This document shows positions 27,832 through 40,564 of a DNA stretch of 64,000 nucleotides, piece by piece. Made by a program: the position numbers and the translations under genes. How positions within the stretch are numbered: the first letter of the stretch is position 1; every line of letters starts with the position of its first letter. Under the pieces are notes generated by a model, which saw only the letters and a list, made by a program, of their open reading frames with translations, was not told the DNA's origin and did not search any database. Origin of the DNA: Siderastrea radians (taxonomy: Eukaryota; Cnidaria; Anthozoa; Scleractinia; Rhizangiidae); assembly GCA_964017195.1 (NCBI GenBank), contig OZ024891.1:4955494-5019493 (forward strand). The letters are read 5' to 3'.

Positions 27832-28483
27832 TGAGACAGGCGGGAATGCTCGCCGGAAAATTTAAATTAAAGCTATGCTAAAACAGACGAAGAACGCGAG
27901 ACGACGAGCATCCATGCACCTTTCACTTGGGAGTACACCCCCCGGGGAATTTATGCGGCACTATGTGGCACCAATCAGATTGAGGCTACTAAGCTAAGAG
28001 TACATTCTACTAATGAAAGAGCTGGTTAGAATCCGCTTACTGAAGCTGAAGGTCAGACAAGGTTAAGCTTACCAGCCATGTTGAATGTACATATGGGGAC
28101 GAAAACGATCAGCGCAAATGTGCTTTTCTACTTTTTCCTCTCGAATATTATATTTTCAGTAAAGGCTTGGTGTGATGGAATTGATGGTAATTTCCTAAAG
28201 CTATTGTAAGGGCAGGTAAAATTGAACGTTGTCGTAGCCAACGGTGGAACGTGAGTGCGTGTCAAAAACAATTAACCTCGTTCCAAAAATAGACTTGTTG
28301 ACGAGAAACTGTAATTTAATTTGTCCTTTTATGATTTGTGTTATGAAACAGCTGTTTTGGTTATGTATCTTTGAGCAAAATGTTGGTTGAAAAGATTGTA
28401 TCTGTGCTTGATATGGATAATTTTGCCGGACTGTACTTTACAAGGTTTTTGAAACAGCTCTGTTTGGTAATTTGAAATTTATA

Positions 28484-28917
28484 GGGACGTGTTTATAAGA
28501 TTGCAATTTGCATAAATTAGCTTGTTTATTCAAGCGTGTCTGTAGGTTTTTAAACCTGTTTCTCTTCCCATAACGTGGTTTAGTTTTAGTTTACGATGTT
28601 GTGTCCATGATTTATATCAGTCATATCCACAGATTTTCCAGCCGACATAGAAATGATTTCTTTCTTGGTTTTATCATATACGGGAACATATGGTTTTTGA
28701 AATGTTTTAGCGACATGTTTAATTTAAGATAGCAATTTGCACAAATTAGTTTGGTCATTCAAGCGTGTCTGCAGGTTTTTTAACCTGTAATGTATACGGT
28801 TAAGTTTTACGTTACGATGTTGTGTCCATGACTTATATCAGTCATATCCACAGATTTTCCAGCCGACATAGAAACGATTTCTTACTTGGTTTCATAATAT
28901 ACAGGAACATATGGCAA
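28484..28917. repeat. Two tandem diverged copies of an approximately 225-bp unit
   Basis: Both copies contain gcaatttgc(a/c)(t/c)aaattag, ttcaagcgtgtctg, a ttttaacctgt block, acgatgttgtgtccatga and ttatatcagtcatatccaca. No coding capacity is recognised. Confidence 0.8.
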
Positions 28918-29295
28918 GAAAATTTGTTTGAAAAACAACCCTGGCCTTGCCCTCTTTCGGTCTTCAATTTTCATGAACAAGTTTGTGCAACAGGGAGTGC
29001 CAATGACTGTCCTATCCTCAAATTATTATCTACTACACTTGTTTCTTTCACATCTTGTTGTGACGTTATTCACTCGTATCAGTTACAGACCGAATTGGAC
29101 TCCACTCAGTCCTATTACCATTATTAATTTGAAATTTTTATGTAGTCGTTTTGTTCTAGTGTCAGTTTGACTTTTTAGCCTGTAACCTACTAGCCCGATG
29201 GTTGCTCTATCTCCAATTTTGGTCCAACTGGGTTTTTAGCGGGATTTTGTTTTGCATTCCAAGGGTATTGCTGAGTAAACAAAAAAGCTGTTTTA

Positions 29296-29490
29296 GGCCC
29301 AGTTCAGACGCCGTACCTCTCATGTGCCGTACCAAATACATTTTCGCTCCTAGGTCGTATTTAAGCGGCAAGCTTTGCCGTACCCTGAGATTTTGGCTCG
29401 CCTAATTGAAATCTGTCGAAAAACCTCATTTGGACACCGTACAACTGCCAAAAAAATGCGTACTACTTGGTACGCCGTCTGAACTGGGCC
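29296..29490. repeat. MITE with ggcccagttcagacg ends
   Basis: Inverted ends of about 23 bp (ggcccagttcagacgccgta) are flanked by tta on both sides. Length 195 bp, no coding capacity. Internal cgtac-rich arms fold on each other. Confidence 0.8.
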
Positions 29491-30552
29491 TTATACACTC
29501 AGTGTGGAGTGGAGGGGGAAGTATTACAAGAATGATCGCATGTATTGTTTTGTCCTCAGAGTATGTCTTAAAAATCGCAAATAGCGAGGATGAGACTTGT
29601 CATTTCAACATAGGTCAAGCACGCAATGCGTGCCTATGTTTTAGCAATGTCTGCACTGGCATACGGTTTTAAAATTAGACTCTTTTTCAGCTGGGGACAT
29701 TTTACTTATCAAAACAAACCCATAAGTAGAAGTTGAATCAATCACGTGTCCAGCCGGATTGCAGAGGAAGTAGGAGCTAGCTGTTAAGTTTCATGTTTGT
29801 TATGTCTTTAAGACATAAGACATACTAGTTAAACTGCTACTCCCTGAACAAACCATTATCTAATGGCGACTGGAAAAACTAAAATAGATTTAACCAGACT
29901 GCAAAAAGAAAATCGGCTTGAGGGTGCTGGAAGAAAGAGTAAATATGGGCGTGTCAAACTGGGCAAAGCAAAGCAAAACACACATTCACATGGTGCGTTG
30001 TTAGCAACTGATGGAGATCCATGCAGGCCACTGGTTTTTGCGGGTCTTGGGGCTTCGAAGGCCATGTATCTGATTGTCTTGGCTTATTTAACGCCAGTAG
30101 CTTGAAATCCACAACCAAAAGCCTGTACTCTTTGCCTTACAATCTAAAATATAACTTTAAAAAAATCCGAGTCGCAGTGAGGACTAAACAAACCTCCTTG
30201 AGATCTAGCACCAGAAACTACGCTAACAAGGCCAGTACCTTTGTCCAATTTGCCTGGCGAATCAGAAATTAAAATACTTATTTCAAGGTATTTTTTGATG
30301 ATGATCACATGAAAACTTCAAAAATAATTTCGTTCAAAAACGTTTGAACGGGTGGTTAAAGATGCCAACTGAACATTCGCAAAAGTTAAAACGGATAAGG
30401 TTACGTTTTTCGACCGTGATCAAATGGTATTTGAATAACACCAAAAAGAAAGTATAAAACATTTAATCGACTTCACTGCAAGTTGCAGAGAAGTAAGCGG
30501 AGTTTCCGCCTGGAGTAATGATCCTCATTATAGCCTGATGGTTACTGGGACA
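29491..30552. other. Host intergenic DNA, nothing firmly recognised
   Basis: Only short frames are present. One from 29863 (80 aa, basic N-terminus KTKIDLTRLQKENRLEG) has no recognisable domain and no supporting paralogue here, so I do not call it. Confidence 0.35.
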
Positions 30553-32159
30553 ATATCCAGACTGCAGATATTTTGTGTTTCATTAAGAGTATTAGTATAC
30601 AGGGCCAGGAGCTTTTTGCAAGCTTGCTTTTATTATTATACTGGAATAGACTGAAGAACACTAATAAATAATAAGTGAATGCAAGGAAATCTAAATTTAA
30701 GAGACAAAATAACGGCAGGCTAAAAAACTTGAAGTTTCCTAGAAGGGCAAACTTGATTTATGGGCTGCCAGCTGTTACGAATAAAACTTGACGAACTTTG
30801 ATCCTTTTCCACCCTCGAAATCCTACACTTTATCCTGAAACAAATTGATCTGTTCATATTTGGTGCATATTTGGTGGCAATTTGGCAATACAACACCATG
30901 AAATTCAGGGTAAGCAAAATTTACATGCCAGTGTTGGCGGGACACTTTCTTTTTAAAATGCTATCAACTTTCTCTTTCATTCACTTGTCAGTTAAAATCT
31001 CCTCATTTATCGGCGGGCACCATTTTTGCCATTTGACAGTTGTCCCTTGTATTACGAATTCAAGGCAGCTGAACATCACGTGACCTCAGCTCTACTAAAA
31101 CTATGGCCTATTACTAAAAGCCAGAAATGGAAAAGGCAAACAGTGAAGGCACATTTCAAGCCAGGCCCACGTGGTCGGATATTAAACCGGTTTCTGAACC
31201 TAACTTAGTGAAGGCACATCAATGAAGTTCAGTGTTCAAATACACTCACCACGTTTTCCTTTTAAAAATGATGAGGCAGAGTTTTTCAACATGATGAATT
31301 AATAGTATGGTGTTGTCATCGGGTATTGTCATGTCATTGATGAGCTTTTTCAACCTTGTTCCCAGGCTCCTTCTTCCCATTAGATCCTAATTATTTATGA
31401 AATTTAGTGAAACTTAGAGAATAATCCCTGAGCCTTTTCTATATGAACACACAGTAAAGGAGCAATGCCTTGACGGAGGCCAGTCAGTAGGTGTAACTGA
31501 CGTAGTCTACTTCGATCACAATGTCACAACATAATATAACATAAAGTTTATTCTCAAAATTGTCATAAAAGGAAACATCCAGGTTAATCCTATTGAGGAA
31601 GTTCCCTTAAAATGTAATAGATAGTAACTTCAAAAATTTCAGATATATGTGATTAAGAAAAACATGAAATATTGTAAATACAGCAAGATTGGAGTGCTAG
31701 AAATTTAACTAATTTCTTTAACTTTCTCTATTTACTTTTAAAAATGTTTAAAATGTTTCTTCTGGTATTAGTCTCTTTAGGGAGCGCATGCACATTTCAC
31801 TGTTTATCTACCTTAATAGCAAATAAACAATAACAGCAGCTAAGCTTTGAACTTGGCTGCTTCGGCTTGAGGGCATGTTTTGACCTTGTTTTATCATATA
31901 GAAAATTTTCAAGTGGTCATCGCTATTGAGACTGTTAAGTCTGTGAAGAATAAGAATATTCTAGGATTGTTCTGTGACGATCTCTGGTTTAGGTTCCCTT
32001 TAGTTAAGGATGTTTCCTGTTTTCTGGATAGTAAACACAGGTTATAAAGATACATTGAGTTTTACTACTGTAGCTTTTCAGCTGTCTTCTTGTGTCATCT
32101 TTGATCTGTGGTGGGTAAAACATGTCCTTGGGCGCACTCTACCTGTCAGCTTGTTCTGA

Positions 32160-32430
32160 GTGTTCTAATGTTTTCACTGTGCCTCGCTTAATATCCTCAC
32201 AGTTTCAATATTGCGGTTGCCAAACTGTTCGTTGACAAATCTGTCAATAGTGGGTAACAATAAGAATCTGACTGGCCTTCTTCTCCACTCCACGTGTCAA
32301 GCGATTTCCTCGCGTGTCGGCGCCGGTTTTGTTGTTTCTTTTTTTGGCTCGACTATTGCTCAGTGGACGGACTGTTCATACTCTTTCAACCCTTTCACTC
32401 TTTCGTGGTCTGGGATGACATTCTGAAGTG
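32160..32430 (-). pseudogene. Damaged copy of a host coding block similar to 35356-35637
   Basis: On the minus strand this matches the better preserved frame at 35356-35637 and the copy at 62780-63007 (KEYEQSVH.., ARK.LDT.., FDNNIE-like regions), but with stops and frameshifts. It probably lies downstream of the 32558-32865 fragment in the same former gene unit. Confidence 0.5.
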
Positions 32431-32557
32431 AGTGTGATCAAATGAAAACTTCTAAGAAGTAGAAAGCGAAATTGTTCACTGCGTGGATTTTCTTGATAAC
32501 TGGGCTTGTCTGTACTCTTCATAAAGACCAAAAACCTCATTCTACTAGTAGTCAGTC

Positions 32558-32865
32558 AACTCTTCCGTGCTCATCTCGTCATGCTGTCCTGAAAACTTAC
32601 CCCCAACTATTTCAAACAGTTCCTGCAGCCTGTGTATAATAAGTTCATGGTCGGAAACATCGAAGAAAGCTGCGAGCCGTTTGTCTTTGAACGCGCGCAC
32701 CTTTACTTTTTGATCTCTTCATCATGGAGACTGTAGCCTTGCCTTCGGTTTCCGCTGACCAGAAGTACACAATTTCCTCCAGCTTCAAAGCCCAGTGAAC
32801 TTTTTTGTGATCACAAAGCTACGTTAAATCTTTCGAAAACACTATTGTTGGTTTACTGTTCATTA
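32558..32865 (-). pseudogene. Host multicopy small-protein family, damaged copy
   Basis: The minus strand keeps the family core (DHKKVHWALKLEEIVYF, AETEGKAT, MMKR) but has an in-frame stop before the core and a frameshift after it. Flanks match those of the copy at 63.1-63.45 kb, from which it is separated by the 62.7/32.1-kb segmental duplication. Confidence 0.7.
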
Positions 32866-33270
32866 TTTGGTTCAAACTCAACTGAATCTGGCTAAGTCTG
32901 CCATTCAAGGCTTCAGTTCATCAGTTTTATCGCTCACCAAGCCCTGGGATCCCGTTATTTAATAATCCTAATCGGCGGCTGATTGGTCAGCTGCGTTTCT
33001 GTTATATCCGGTTTTGTTTTACAGCATCCATGTTTGGTTACAGCCTGCCTTTCGCATAAAAAAGTCAGTACAAGGCCATTTTCTTTCCGCACTGGCCCAT
33101 CATCTGTTTCTATTAAAGAAACTGTAATTACTCTATTTTAACTTTGAAAATTCTCTGGGCTTTTCTTTTTTTAGACAAAATACTTTCGGACGGCATATTT
33201 CGGACGATTTTCTGCACATTTTGGAAAAGTTTCGGACAGTCTTTTCGGCTCATTTTGGAAGACTGTCTTG

Positions 33271-35150
33271 TTCAATTAATCACTTTAAAGAGAGTTAAAC
33301 AGTCATTATCTACAGAACACACTAAGCAAATCAGCGATTTGTGGATTGCAATAAATTTGTCTATTAACAACAATTGTTTCACTGACACACTATAGTAACA
33401 CTCACTGCAATGCGTAGTTAAACGTTTCCATCCCTACTAAATTAAAACAGTGATAAGTAGTTCCTTAAGACTAATGACTGAGTATAATATCGTATAAGAC
33501 ATGAATCTGTACGTACTTTCACTTATTTTATTAACTTGATGTTCCATGTCTCATAGATCTTAATACGAAACTGCCTGCGTTCAAAATGTTTGGACATTGT
33601 AGTCTTCGGTTGCTTCTTTTGGTCGGAGGTTTGAATTTTCGAACGTTTCTTACGTGAAATTGAAACATCTCAAAATTTTTCGAAAATATAGTACGGTTGA
33701 ACCCTTTTCAAAGCAAAGACGAAGGGACAAAATTGAATGTATTCGAACGGGATGAGATTGCCTCCCTATAGGGGTGTCAGTACAGGTTTGCCATCCTTTG
33801 TTTATGTGGTAGTTTGTGCTTTTTAATGATATGGTTGGATCGGTTATCAAATAGCCCCTGTTTCCTCTGTGTGCTTAGTTTCCTGGCCTCTGGTCGGTAG
33901 CGAGGCTGGAGTTGACTTCGTTTTGTAACAAACCTGCCTTTCATATGTAAAGGCGACCCTAGGAACGCCTCCAATAAAAGGCTAGATCGCCAAGCAACAA
34001 CTGTGAAGGGGCTATTATCCTCTCTAAGGCTGAAGTTTTGGACTTTTAAGTGATTTAAATGAAATAAAGTTGGTCAAAAATATTAACACATGTTCTACTT
34101 TGTTTCTCATTGGAATTTCGCACCCAGCTCTTACACCTCGGCAGAAAACCGAAGTTTTAACATTTGGGAATAATTTCGTTAGATATTTGCCTACCATCAA
34201 ACAAACACCTGCCGGTGGAAACTTCGAATTGATGAAAACAGAGGAACATAAAGGAGGGAATGAAGGCAAGCCAAGTCCTGCTTTTCGTAATGTTGTTGTT
34301 TGTCAGTCGTTTTCACTCTGCCAAATTTCCGTCGAACGGATCGCAAGAAAACCAGCCCTTTGTTTTGTAATGTTGTTGTTTGTCAGTTGTTTTCACGGCT
34401 GCCAAATTTCCGTCGAAGATCGAGAAAAAATATTAAGTGCAGCGCGTTTTCTCGTATTGTAAATATAGCTGAACTAAAACAAGATGAAAACAGCCTAAAA
34501 ACCAAACTGACTTCCGTTGCAAAGTATTCTGATGCAAGCGGGAGTTGTTTTTCAACTGGATACCTTCGGGTGCTATCAGTTGGAATCCTTTTGAATATTA
34601 GTCTACTCATTTTTATCTTGCCTCAGGTAACGTCCTTTGCTTCTCTAAGTTAAAAAATGAAAAAAAAAACTAAAAAAACGATGAAGCATTGCCTTAAGGG
34701 CTGGACTAAGAAATGAAAAGTCTGAGGGTTATGTTTAGAAGCTTAAGATCTACAATAGTTTGTTTGACTTTTCACTAATTGCACTGAGGATTTCCTTAGC
34801 TGACGTGTAAATTATGAGTAAAACGCACTTCGAAACTGAGTTCTGCTTTGTTGGGTATATAAAAAATAAAAGTTATATAATTAGATTGCCCTTGCAGTTT
34901 TGTTTTGTTTTTGCCTGCTTTTGTAAGTTATGTTTTTCAACACCCATTTCCATTACGTCGACGTAAGTTAACGCAAGCTGAAGCAAAACAAATAATCAAG
35001 TCACACCTTAAGGTAATTCTAGTAAATTACACTGCGTATATTTTCTCGTGTGACACATTCAAGTTTTCCTTGAGGTTAAGCTCACTCACTGAATAAAAGC
35101 ATGGTAATTTCTGCTAAACAAGCATGGTGGACTTTACCATTTACCCTTGG
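33271..35150. other. Host intergenic DNA with a short tandem repeat
   Basis: No gene is recognised. At 34286-34336 and 34367-34418 a unit of about 50 bp (taatgttgttgtttgtcagt ... ccaaatttccgtcgaa) occurs twice, 81 bp apart. The remainder is AT-rich. Confidence 0.45.
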
Positions 35151-35355
35151 CTGCCAGTGGCTTGAGAGGTTGGCCGACCTTGTTTTGTTACAGAGAAAAA
35201 TTCGAAGTAGTCATCACTAGCTATTGAGACTATTAAGTCCACGAAGAATAAGAACATTCTAGCATTGTTCGGTGACGATCTTTGGTTTGGGCTCCCTTAG
35301 GTTGAGGATGTTAGGTTGAGGATGTTTCCTATTTTTTGGCTTTGCAGCTGTCTTC

Positions 35356-35637
35356 TTATGTCATCTTTGATCCGTAAATGACCGGTAAAACACTCTGCTT
35401 GCACTTGTCCTCAACGTTCCAATGTTGTTGGGCACATTCTGCCTGGCTTATCCTCAGAGCTTCAATGTTGTTGTCAAACTGATTGCTGATGAATCTGCTA
35501 ATAAGGTATGATAATAATAATGGTCTTCTTTTCTGCGCGTCGCGTTTCAGCGTGTCAAGCAGCTTCCGCGCACGCTCGTACCGCCGTTCTTTTTGCTCGA
35601 CTATCGCTTTATGTACGCACTGGTCGTACTCTTTCAA
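35356..35637 (-). CDS. Fragment of a host gene, unrecognised helical protein
   Basis: 93 aa, charged and helical (VEQKERRYERARKLLDTLKR), then SYLISRFISNQFDNNIEALR and AECAQQHWNVEDKCKQ. Degenerate relatives are at 32160-32430 and 62780-63007, each downstream (minus strand) of a copy of the small-protein family. It may be a second exon or a neighbouring gene of that family. The accompanying first part is absent here, so it is probably a partial gene. Confidence 0.45.
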   Translation of the reverse strand: MKEYDQCVHKAIVEQKERRYERARKLLDTLKRDAQKRRPLLLSYLISRFISNQFDNNIEALRISQAECAQQHWNVEDKCKQSVLPVIYGSKMT

Positions 35638-35639
35638 CC

Positions 35640-36537
35640 CCTACCACTCTCTGCTCTAATGAGCATGGTGAACTGGTGGACTATCTTTCTTTTCGCATTC
35701 TCTTAACCAAGTAGCCACCCTTTTTGTGTTAAATCTAAAAAAAATAACTTTTTATTTTTTCTTCAGAAAAGTAAGTTATCGCTAGAAATTCGAATTTGCC
35801 CCTTAACGCGGTAGTAAAATCGTGAGCCCGAGAGAAGGGATAGGAAACGTTTTGAGTCATTTTTCTTGGTGTTATACTTTAAAAGTATGTTTATTATTGT
35901 TTGTTTCTTGTGCTCAATATCCGTCACATTGTTTGAAGTTTTACATTATCTCTGCATTATCTCTTTCTGTTCTACCTAACGGGAGTAAAAAGTACTACAT
36001 GGGATATGGGGTAACTTGAGTCGATCGTATCTCATTCGCCGAACGTTAATTATCCTGTGTTTCATTAAGAGTATTAGTATATAGGACCAGCAACTTTTTG
36101 TAAGCTTGCTTTATTATACTGAAATGTAGACTGAAGAACACTAATAAATAATAAGTGAATGCAAGGAAATCTATAAACTTAAGAGACAAAAAAACGGCAG
36201 GCTAAAAAACTCGAAGTTTCGTAGAATGGCAAAATTGATTTCTGAACTGCCAGCTGTTGCGAACAAAACTTGACGAACCGTAAACCTTTTCAACCCTCGC
36301 AATCGTTAATGAGCGTTTTCAGCGTCGTTCCCAGGATCCTTGCACCCATTGGTTCCTTATAGTTTATGAAATTTGGTGAAACTTGGAGAATAATGTCTGA
36401 GCCTTTTCTTATGAACACACAGTAAAGGAGCAATATCTTGACGGTTTCATAGAAGTTTCATAGAATGGCAAAATTGTGATTTCTGAACTGCCAGCTGTTG
36501 CAAACAAAACTTGACGAACTGTAGTACTTGGGCGAGT
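35640..36537. other. Host flank of Polinton-2 built from rearranged unit-A segments
   Basis: 36055-36310 and 36325-36450 repeat unit A segments. 36450-36520 repeats part of the first segment again. 36521-36537 (tgtagtacttgggcg) resembles the Polinton-2 terminus and may be a partial duplication of it. No gene is seen. Confidence 0.5.
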
Positions 36538-36613
36538 AGTGTAGTACTTGGCGGTACAAGCTCATCTCATATTTGCGCTGCTCTCGCATTTGGCTCATAC
36601 CAGCAAGTACTTA
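36538..36613. repeat. Left terminal inverted repeat of Polinton-2
   Basis: Matches 62636-62711 in reverse complement with about five mismatches. Its inner edge supplies the TAA stop of the polB pseudogene. Confidence 0.88.
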
Positions 36614-37439
36614 TATGTTTTTATGCCCGTAGGCGAAAGAACTTTTTCCATTATTATGGATATATCTTTTGTCATCAAAACAACTTAGAGATATTTTTAT
36701 TTAAATCATAGCTTCCAAGTTGATGATTGACAGTTATGATAGTTTTCATTTGATGATATATCTGCTTATAATTGAATAGAGTATTTTTATAATCCTCATG
36801 TTTTATTTCTTCATTTATTACAACCTTTTTATACCTTTTGCGGTTCTAGCCTCTTTTTCGTTATCTTTTACATATGAGTACATTTTGCTTCTCAATCCGA
36901 CGAATTCTTTGATTGGAGTTCCACAAGCTTCACCTTTAAATTTTCTGATTACTTTTTTATTTTTTATTTTTTTGTCGAAAAACGAGCTCTCTTCCGGATA
37001 GTCGCTAAAATCGAATCTGTTTTTGTCAGCATAAAAATCTTGATACGCATCGCCGGTCTCAATTTCGTAACATAAACTATCTGTGTCGGTAAAAAGTAAC
37101 CTAGCTCTGTTTCCATATTTTTCTTTTATATGGTTGTAGTGAAAATTATACATTAAAGTTTTGGATAGATCTAGAATACACATGCCGATGTAAGCAGGTC
37201 GATTTAGTGTTAATGTTTCTTTTATTTTGTGAACAGCCACTAAATCTTCGTTAAATATTTTACTACTTACATATGTTGGCTTGGAAACTAATTGATTTGT
37301 TACAAGTCTAACATCTACACGTTAACGGATATTTTCCATAGTTTTTCCGAAAACTGAGTTATTCATTAGCTTGAAGAAATCTTTTTCAAAACTATTCTTT
37401 GCATTAGTTCTTTTTTGTGTATTAAAGTCTATATATTGA

Positions 37440-37834
37440 TCAAACGACGTAAAAGAAGCATTGCCCGAAGGCAACGCAGTTCTTAACATAACACCACAGT
37501 CAACAAGACCCGGCATGATAAGCGCTCATGACTAGAAGGCAGATACGGACAACGTTGTTTCGCTCTTATTGGAGCTCATCAGCGTATCGTAGCCACCAAC
37601 ACAATGAGAGTTAGTGAGAAATCACCTATCTCATAAATGCTGTAACTAGATCCATTCCAAAAAGAGCTAGAAATCAAATGATTTCCGGTCACAAACACGT
37701 ACTGCGCGTTTGTGGCCTAAAAATGGTATGATCTCAACTTAAACATGCCGAATGCTGTGGTGAAACGAACGAGGGATGGCCACTACCATCCTCTACGTAC
37801 AATAAAACAAAGTGCAAGATGGTCGGATCCGACC
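37440..37834. other. Unrelated segment replacing the polB core
   Basis: About 395 bp with no similarity to polB or to anything else I recognise in the window. It joins motif B on one side and the exonuclease region on the other, so roughly 1 kb of polB was lost. Probably a deletion with filler DNA or an insertion followed by deletion. Confidence 0.6.
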
Positions 37835-39044
37835 ATGTAATAGCTTCAAAATCGGCATAAATAACAAAAGCTTGTTGCATCTGTTTGTGGTGATTGCTAA
37901 ATTTTAACATATTATCACCTTTTTTGGCATTTTAATAGCTTGGGTTCCATTAATTGAAACACAATTTTTCTTATGATAATTTAACACATTTTCTGAAAAA
38001 AAAAACACTGTAAACAATGCATGCAAAAATATTTTCGATGCTGATGTTTTGTTTTTTTATACATCAATTTGTTGAAATCTTTAATTAGTACATAATGTTG
38101 TTTATCTTCTTGTGTGATTAGTAATAAGTTCATAGTATTGTCGTACTTTTCTTTGGTAACATAGATTGGAAATACTTCTTGTTTTTCAAGACTGAATACA
38201 TTTACGTTGATACTGTTTTGTTTTTCAATTTTGTTGTACTGTTTTGAAGTTACTGGAAATTCAATACCGATGTAATCTAATTCGAAACATATTTTTTATC
38301 TACAATTTTGACTCTTTGTGGATCTTTTGCTTGTGGATTCAAATGTCGGATATGACACCACATAAAACATTTGTCGTCTTTATTTTCTGAGTTGATAAGT
38401 CCTTTGCTTGAATTTTTTAGAAAAGCAGGTAATTCTATGTATGAAGAACCTTTTAGGGGTTCATATTTTACGATGTTAACATATTCAGCAACAATTGATC
38501 TGATAACCCAACCACTACCTTCAGAAATCCAAACAGCTATTTTGTTTAATATTTCCTGGTTTGGTAGACTTAAGTCTATATCTTTCTGGTTTAAAACCAT
38601 TTTAGGTTGACTATTGAAGTAAGCTGTTTTTATCTGTTCTGTTTTTTCGAAAGTAACTTTTAGAGTTAATACAAATTTATAACCTTTAAGTTGTTCCAAT
38701 TGTTTTTTTAATTCATTTTCTACTCCTCTTTTAGTTATTTTAAGTTGTTGTAAAGGATCTACTTCACCTCTGATTTCAATTTCATAAGATTTTGCGTATC
38801 CTTTTAGTGCTTTTCCAGTTTGTGCTACAAATGTTCTTTTAGCAGCAATTGGTTTTTGTTTTTCAGTACGTGGAGCTGGTACCGGGTTTTAGTTCTAGGA
38901 GCAGGTATTGGTCTATCTCTAAATTGAATTAGTGGTTGAATAATATTTTCTTCATATTGTTGTACTAATTATTTGACTGATATTCTAGGTGTTGGTACTG
39001 GTCTTCTCTTATATGCATTTTTATCTAACCTATTATTAGTTATA

Positions 39045-39326
39045 GAGCGGTTTTCAAATGAGTGTCGTAAAACCAAAACCAAAGTAATTACTCTGACCAA
39101 TCACAACGAGGACAAAACGCAAAATGAACCAATCAGAAATCAAAGCAAATACAAGCAGTTGGCGCTAAGCGCGGGAAAACGCGTGCGAGCAAGTCACGAT
39201 TGGTTTTGGTTTTACGCCTGATTGGTTGAGAAAGTGGCGCGAGATTTTTCAACCAATCAGAGAGCCTAGTAATGCAAAACCAAAGCAAACACAACATTAC
39301 TTTCGACACTCAATTGAAAACTGCTC
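39045..39326. mobile_element. MITE with gagcggttttcaa ends inside polB pseudogene
   Basis: 282 bp with imperfect inverted ends (gagcggttttcaaatgagtg at the left; reverse complement gagcagttttcaattgagtg at the right) and TA on both sides. Repeated aaccaatca / tgattggtt motifs lie inside. PolB N-terminal coding resumes on both sides. TA duplication suggests a mariner-like or related family. Confidence 0.82.
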
Positions 39327-39686
39327 TAGTTTGACGGAAATTGACTGGTTTTTCTAATTCTTTATCAGTCGCATTAGCCAACAGTTGTCGCAACAAATAA
39401 TTTCTATTCTTTTTGACAGACCTGATTTTATCTATACTATAGGTGTAGATAATATTCTTATTAAGTGCGTTCATTTTATTACTCATCTATAATTGATTAT
39501 ATCGTTATTTCTTTAAGCCTCTTTCAATATATGCCTGAAAATAGGGTCTAAATAGTTATTTCTTTAAGCCTTTTTATATATATCTCAAAACATAGTCTTG
39601 GAGTGTATATTTTTAAGTGAATTTACTTAATTCTTTGGAATTCTTTTTTATGTGTTTTCATTGTTTCATTGTTTTCATTGTTTTAG

Positions 39687-40428
39687 TCAGTTTCTTGAAC
39701 AGTGCACACATTTTATTCTAACTCCTTGAAAATATTCAATTAGTTCTTTTATAATAAAATCATAATCGTTACTCAATAGAACTTTATAATTTTGCATTTT
39801 AAATTTTTCCAACATTTCATTTTGCTCGGGACTAACTTTGTAATAATTACTAGGATTTTTAAATTCAATACAGAAACCTGTATATTTTGTATGCAAATTT
39901 AAAATTAAAAGGTCAGGGATCCTTTCATGTAACCTTTTCGGAAACATTGAATTCTTTTGTAATCTGTATCTTGTAATTCTCCTAATGTTGATACAGTGAT
40001 GCAGTGCGGATACATTTTTCCCGAAAATTCTGTTACTATTATATGGAGATCTGTTTCGCTTTCAATTTTAAATTGATTTGAATAAGGGTTATTAAATATT
40101 TTATATTGTCCATATTTTCTAATAGAAGGTAAAACTTCGCTAGTAACCCATCTTCTGAATTCTTTAACTTTTTTTTTGGAAGATAGGATTAGTTGATATA
40201 ATCCTGATTCATTTATAAAAGTTGCATATCTGACCTGACCCGTAAAATTTACTGTGCAGCTTTTTCAGTCATTTTCGTCAACATGATTTCTGACAGCTTG
40301 ATTTGTGTCTTTATAATTTAACAGTTCAGCTACTTTTTTCCTATGAACCAGACATTTTGTTTTCCACCAATGTAGCCTTTTATATTAATTTCTAAATCGG
40401 AGTTATAAAATGTTTCTTCACACAACAT
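39687..40428 (-). pseudogene. Bro-N plus VRR-NUC nuclease gene, broken
   Basis: Reading from ATG 40428 downward, a Bro-N domain is visible in pieces: GYIGGKQNVWFIG, KVAELLNYKDTNQAVRNHVDE, then ATFINESGLYQLILSSKKK and KEFRRWVTSEVLPSIRKYG. The C-terminal 39687-39947 part is a VRR-NUC nuclease: PDLLI...YTGFCIEFKNP, then YKVSPEQNEMLEKFK and YKVLLSNDYDFIIKEL (catalytic D/E-x-K type). At least three frameshifts or stops separate the blocks. Bro-N domains occur in viral regulators and VRR-NUC in phage and NCLDV repair nucleases. Polinton-1 has no equivalent. Confidence 0.75.
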
Positions 40429-40564
40429 TAAATATAGGTTAGATAAAAATATTTGCATATTTTGGCTAACATAGCGAAATGACAGAATTATCTGTAAGTT
40501 TGACTTAATTATACGTTAGAAAAAATGCGTTTATTTACTTAAAGATAAAATCTGTATATATAGT

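Larger units (their letters stand above)
30553..33270. repeat. Locally duplicated host block (unit A)
   Basis: Segments recur elsewhere: 30553-30805 with 36055-36310; 30805-30960 with 63854-64000; 31356-31480 with 36325-36450; 31850-32120 with about 35165-35385; and 32123-33270 with 62712-63853. The last pair is the longest and most similar. The order is rearranged between copies. The block carries damaged copies of the host small-protein family on the minus strand. Confidence 0.75.
36611..39486 (-). pseudogene. Broken PolB of Polinton-2
   Basis: From ATG 39486 down to TAA 36611. Preserved parts are an N-terminus with PxPAPR motifs, a 38277-38699 block homologous to Polinton-1 PolB residues 175-320, ExoI-region FVIYADFEAI near 37850, motif [11 protein letters not shown] near 37340-37370 and motif C LFTDTDSL near 37080. 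The region between ExoI and motif B is replaced by about 395 bp of unrelated DNA (37440-37834). A MITE sits at 39045-39326. Several frameshifts are present. It is on the minus strand reading out to the left terminus, the mirror of Polinton-1. Confidence 0.9.
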
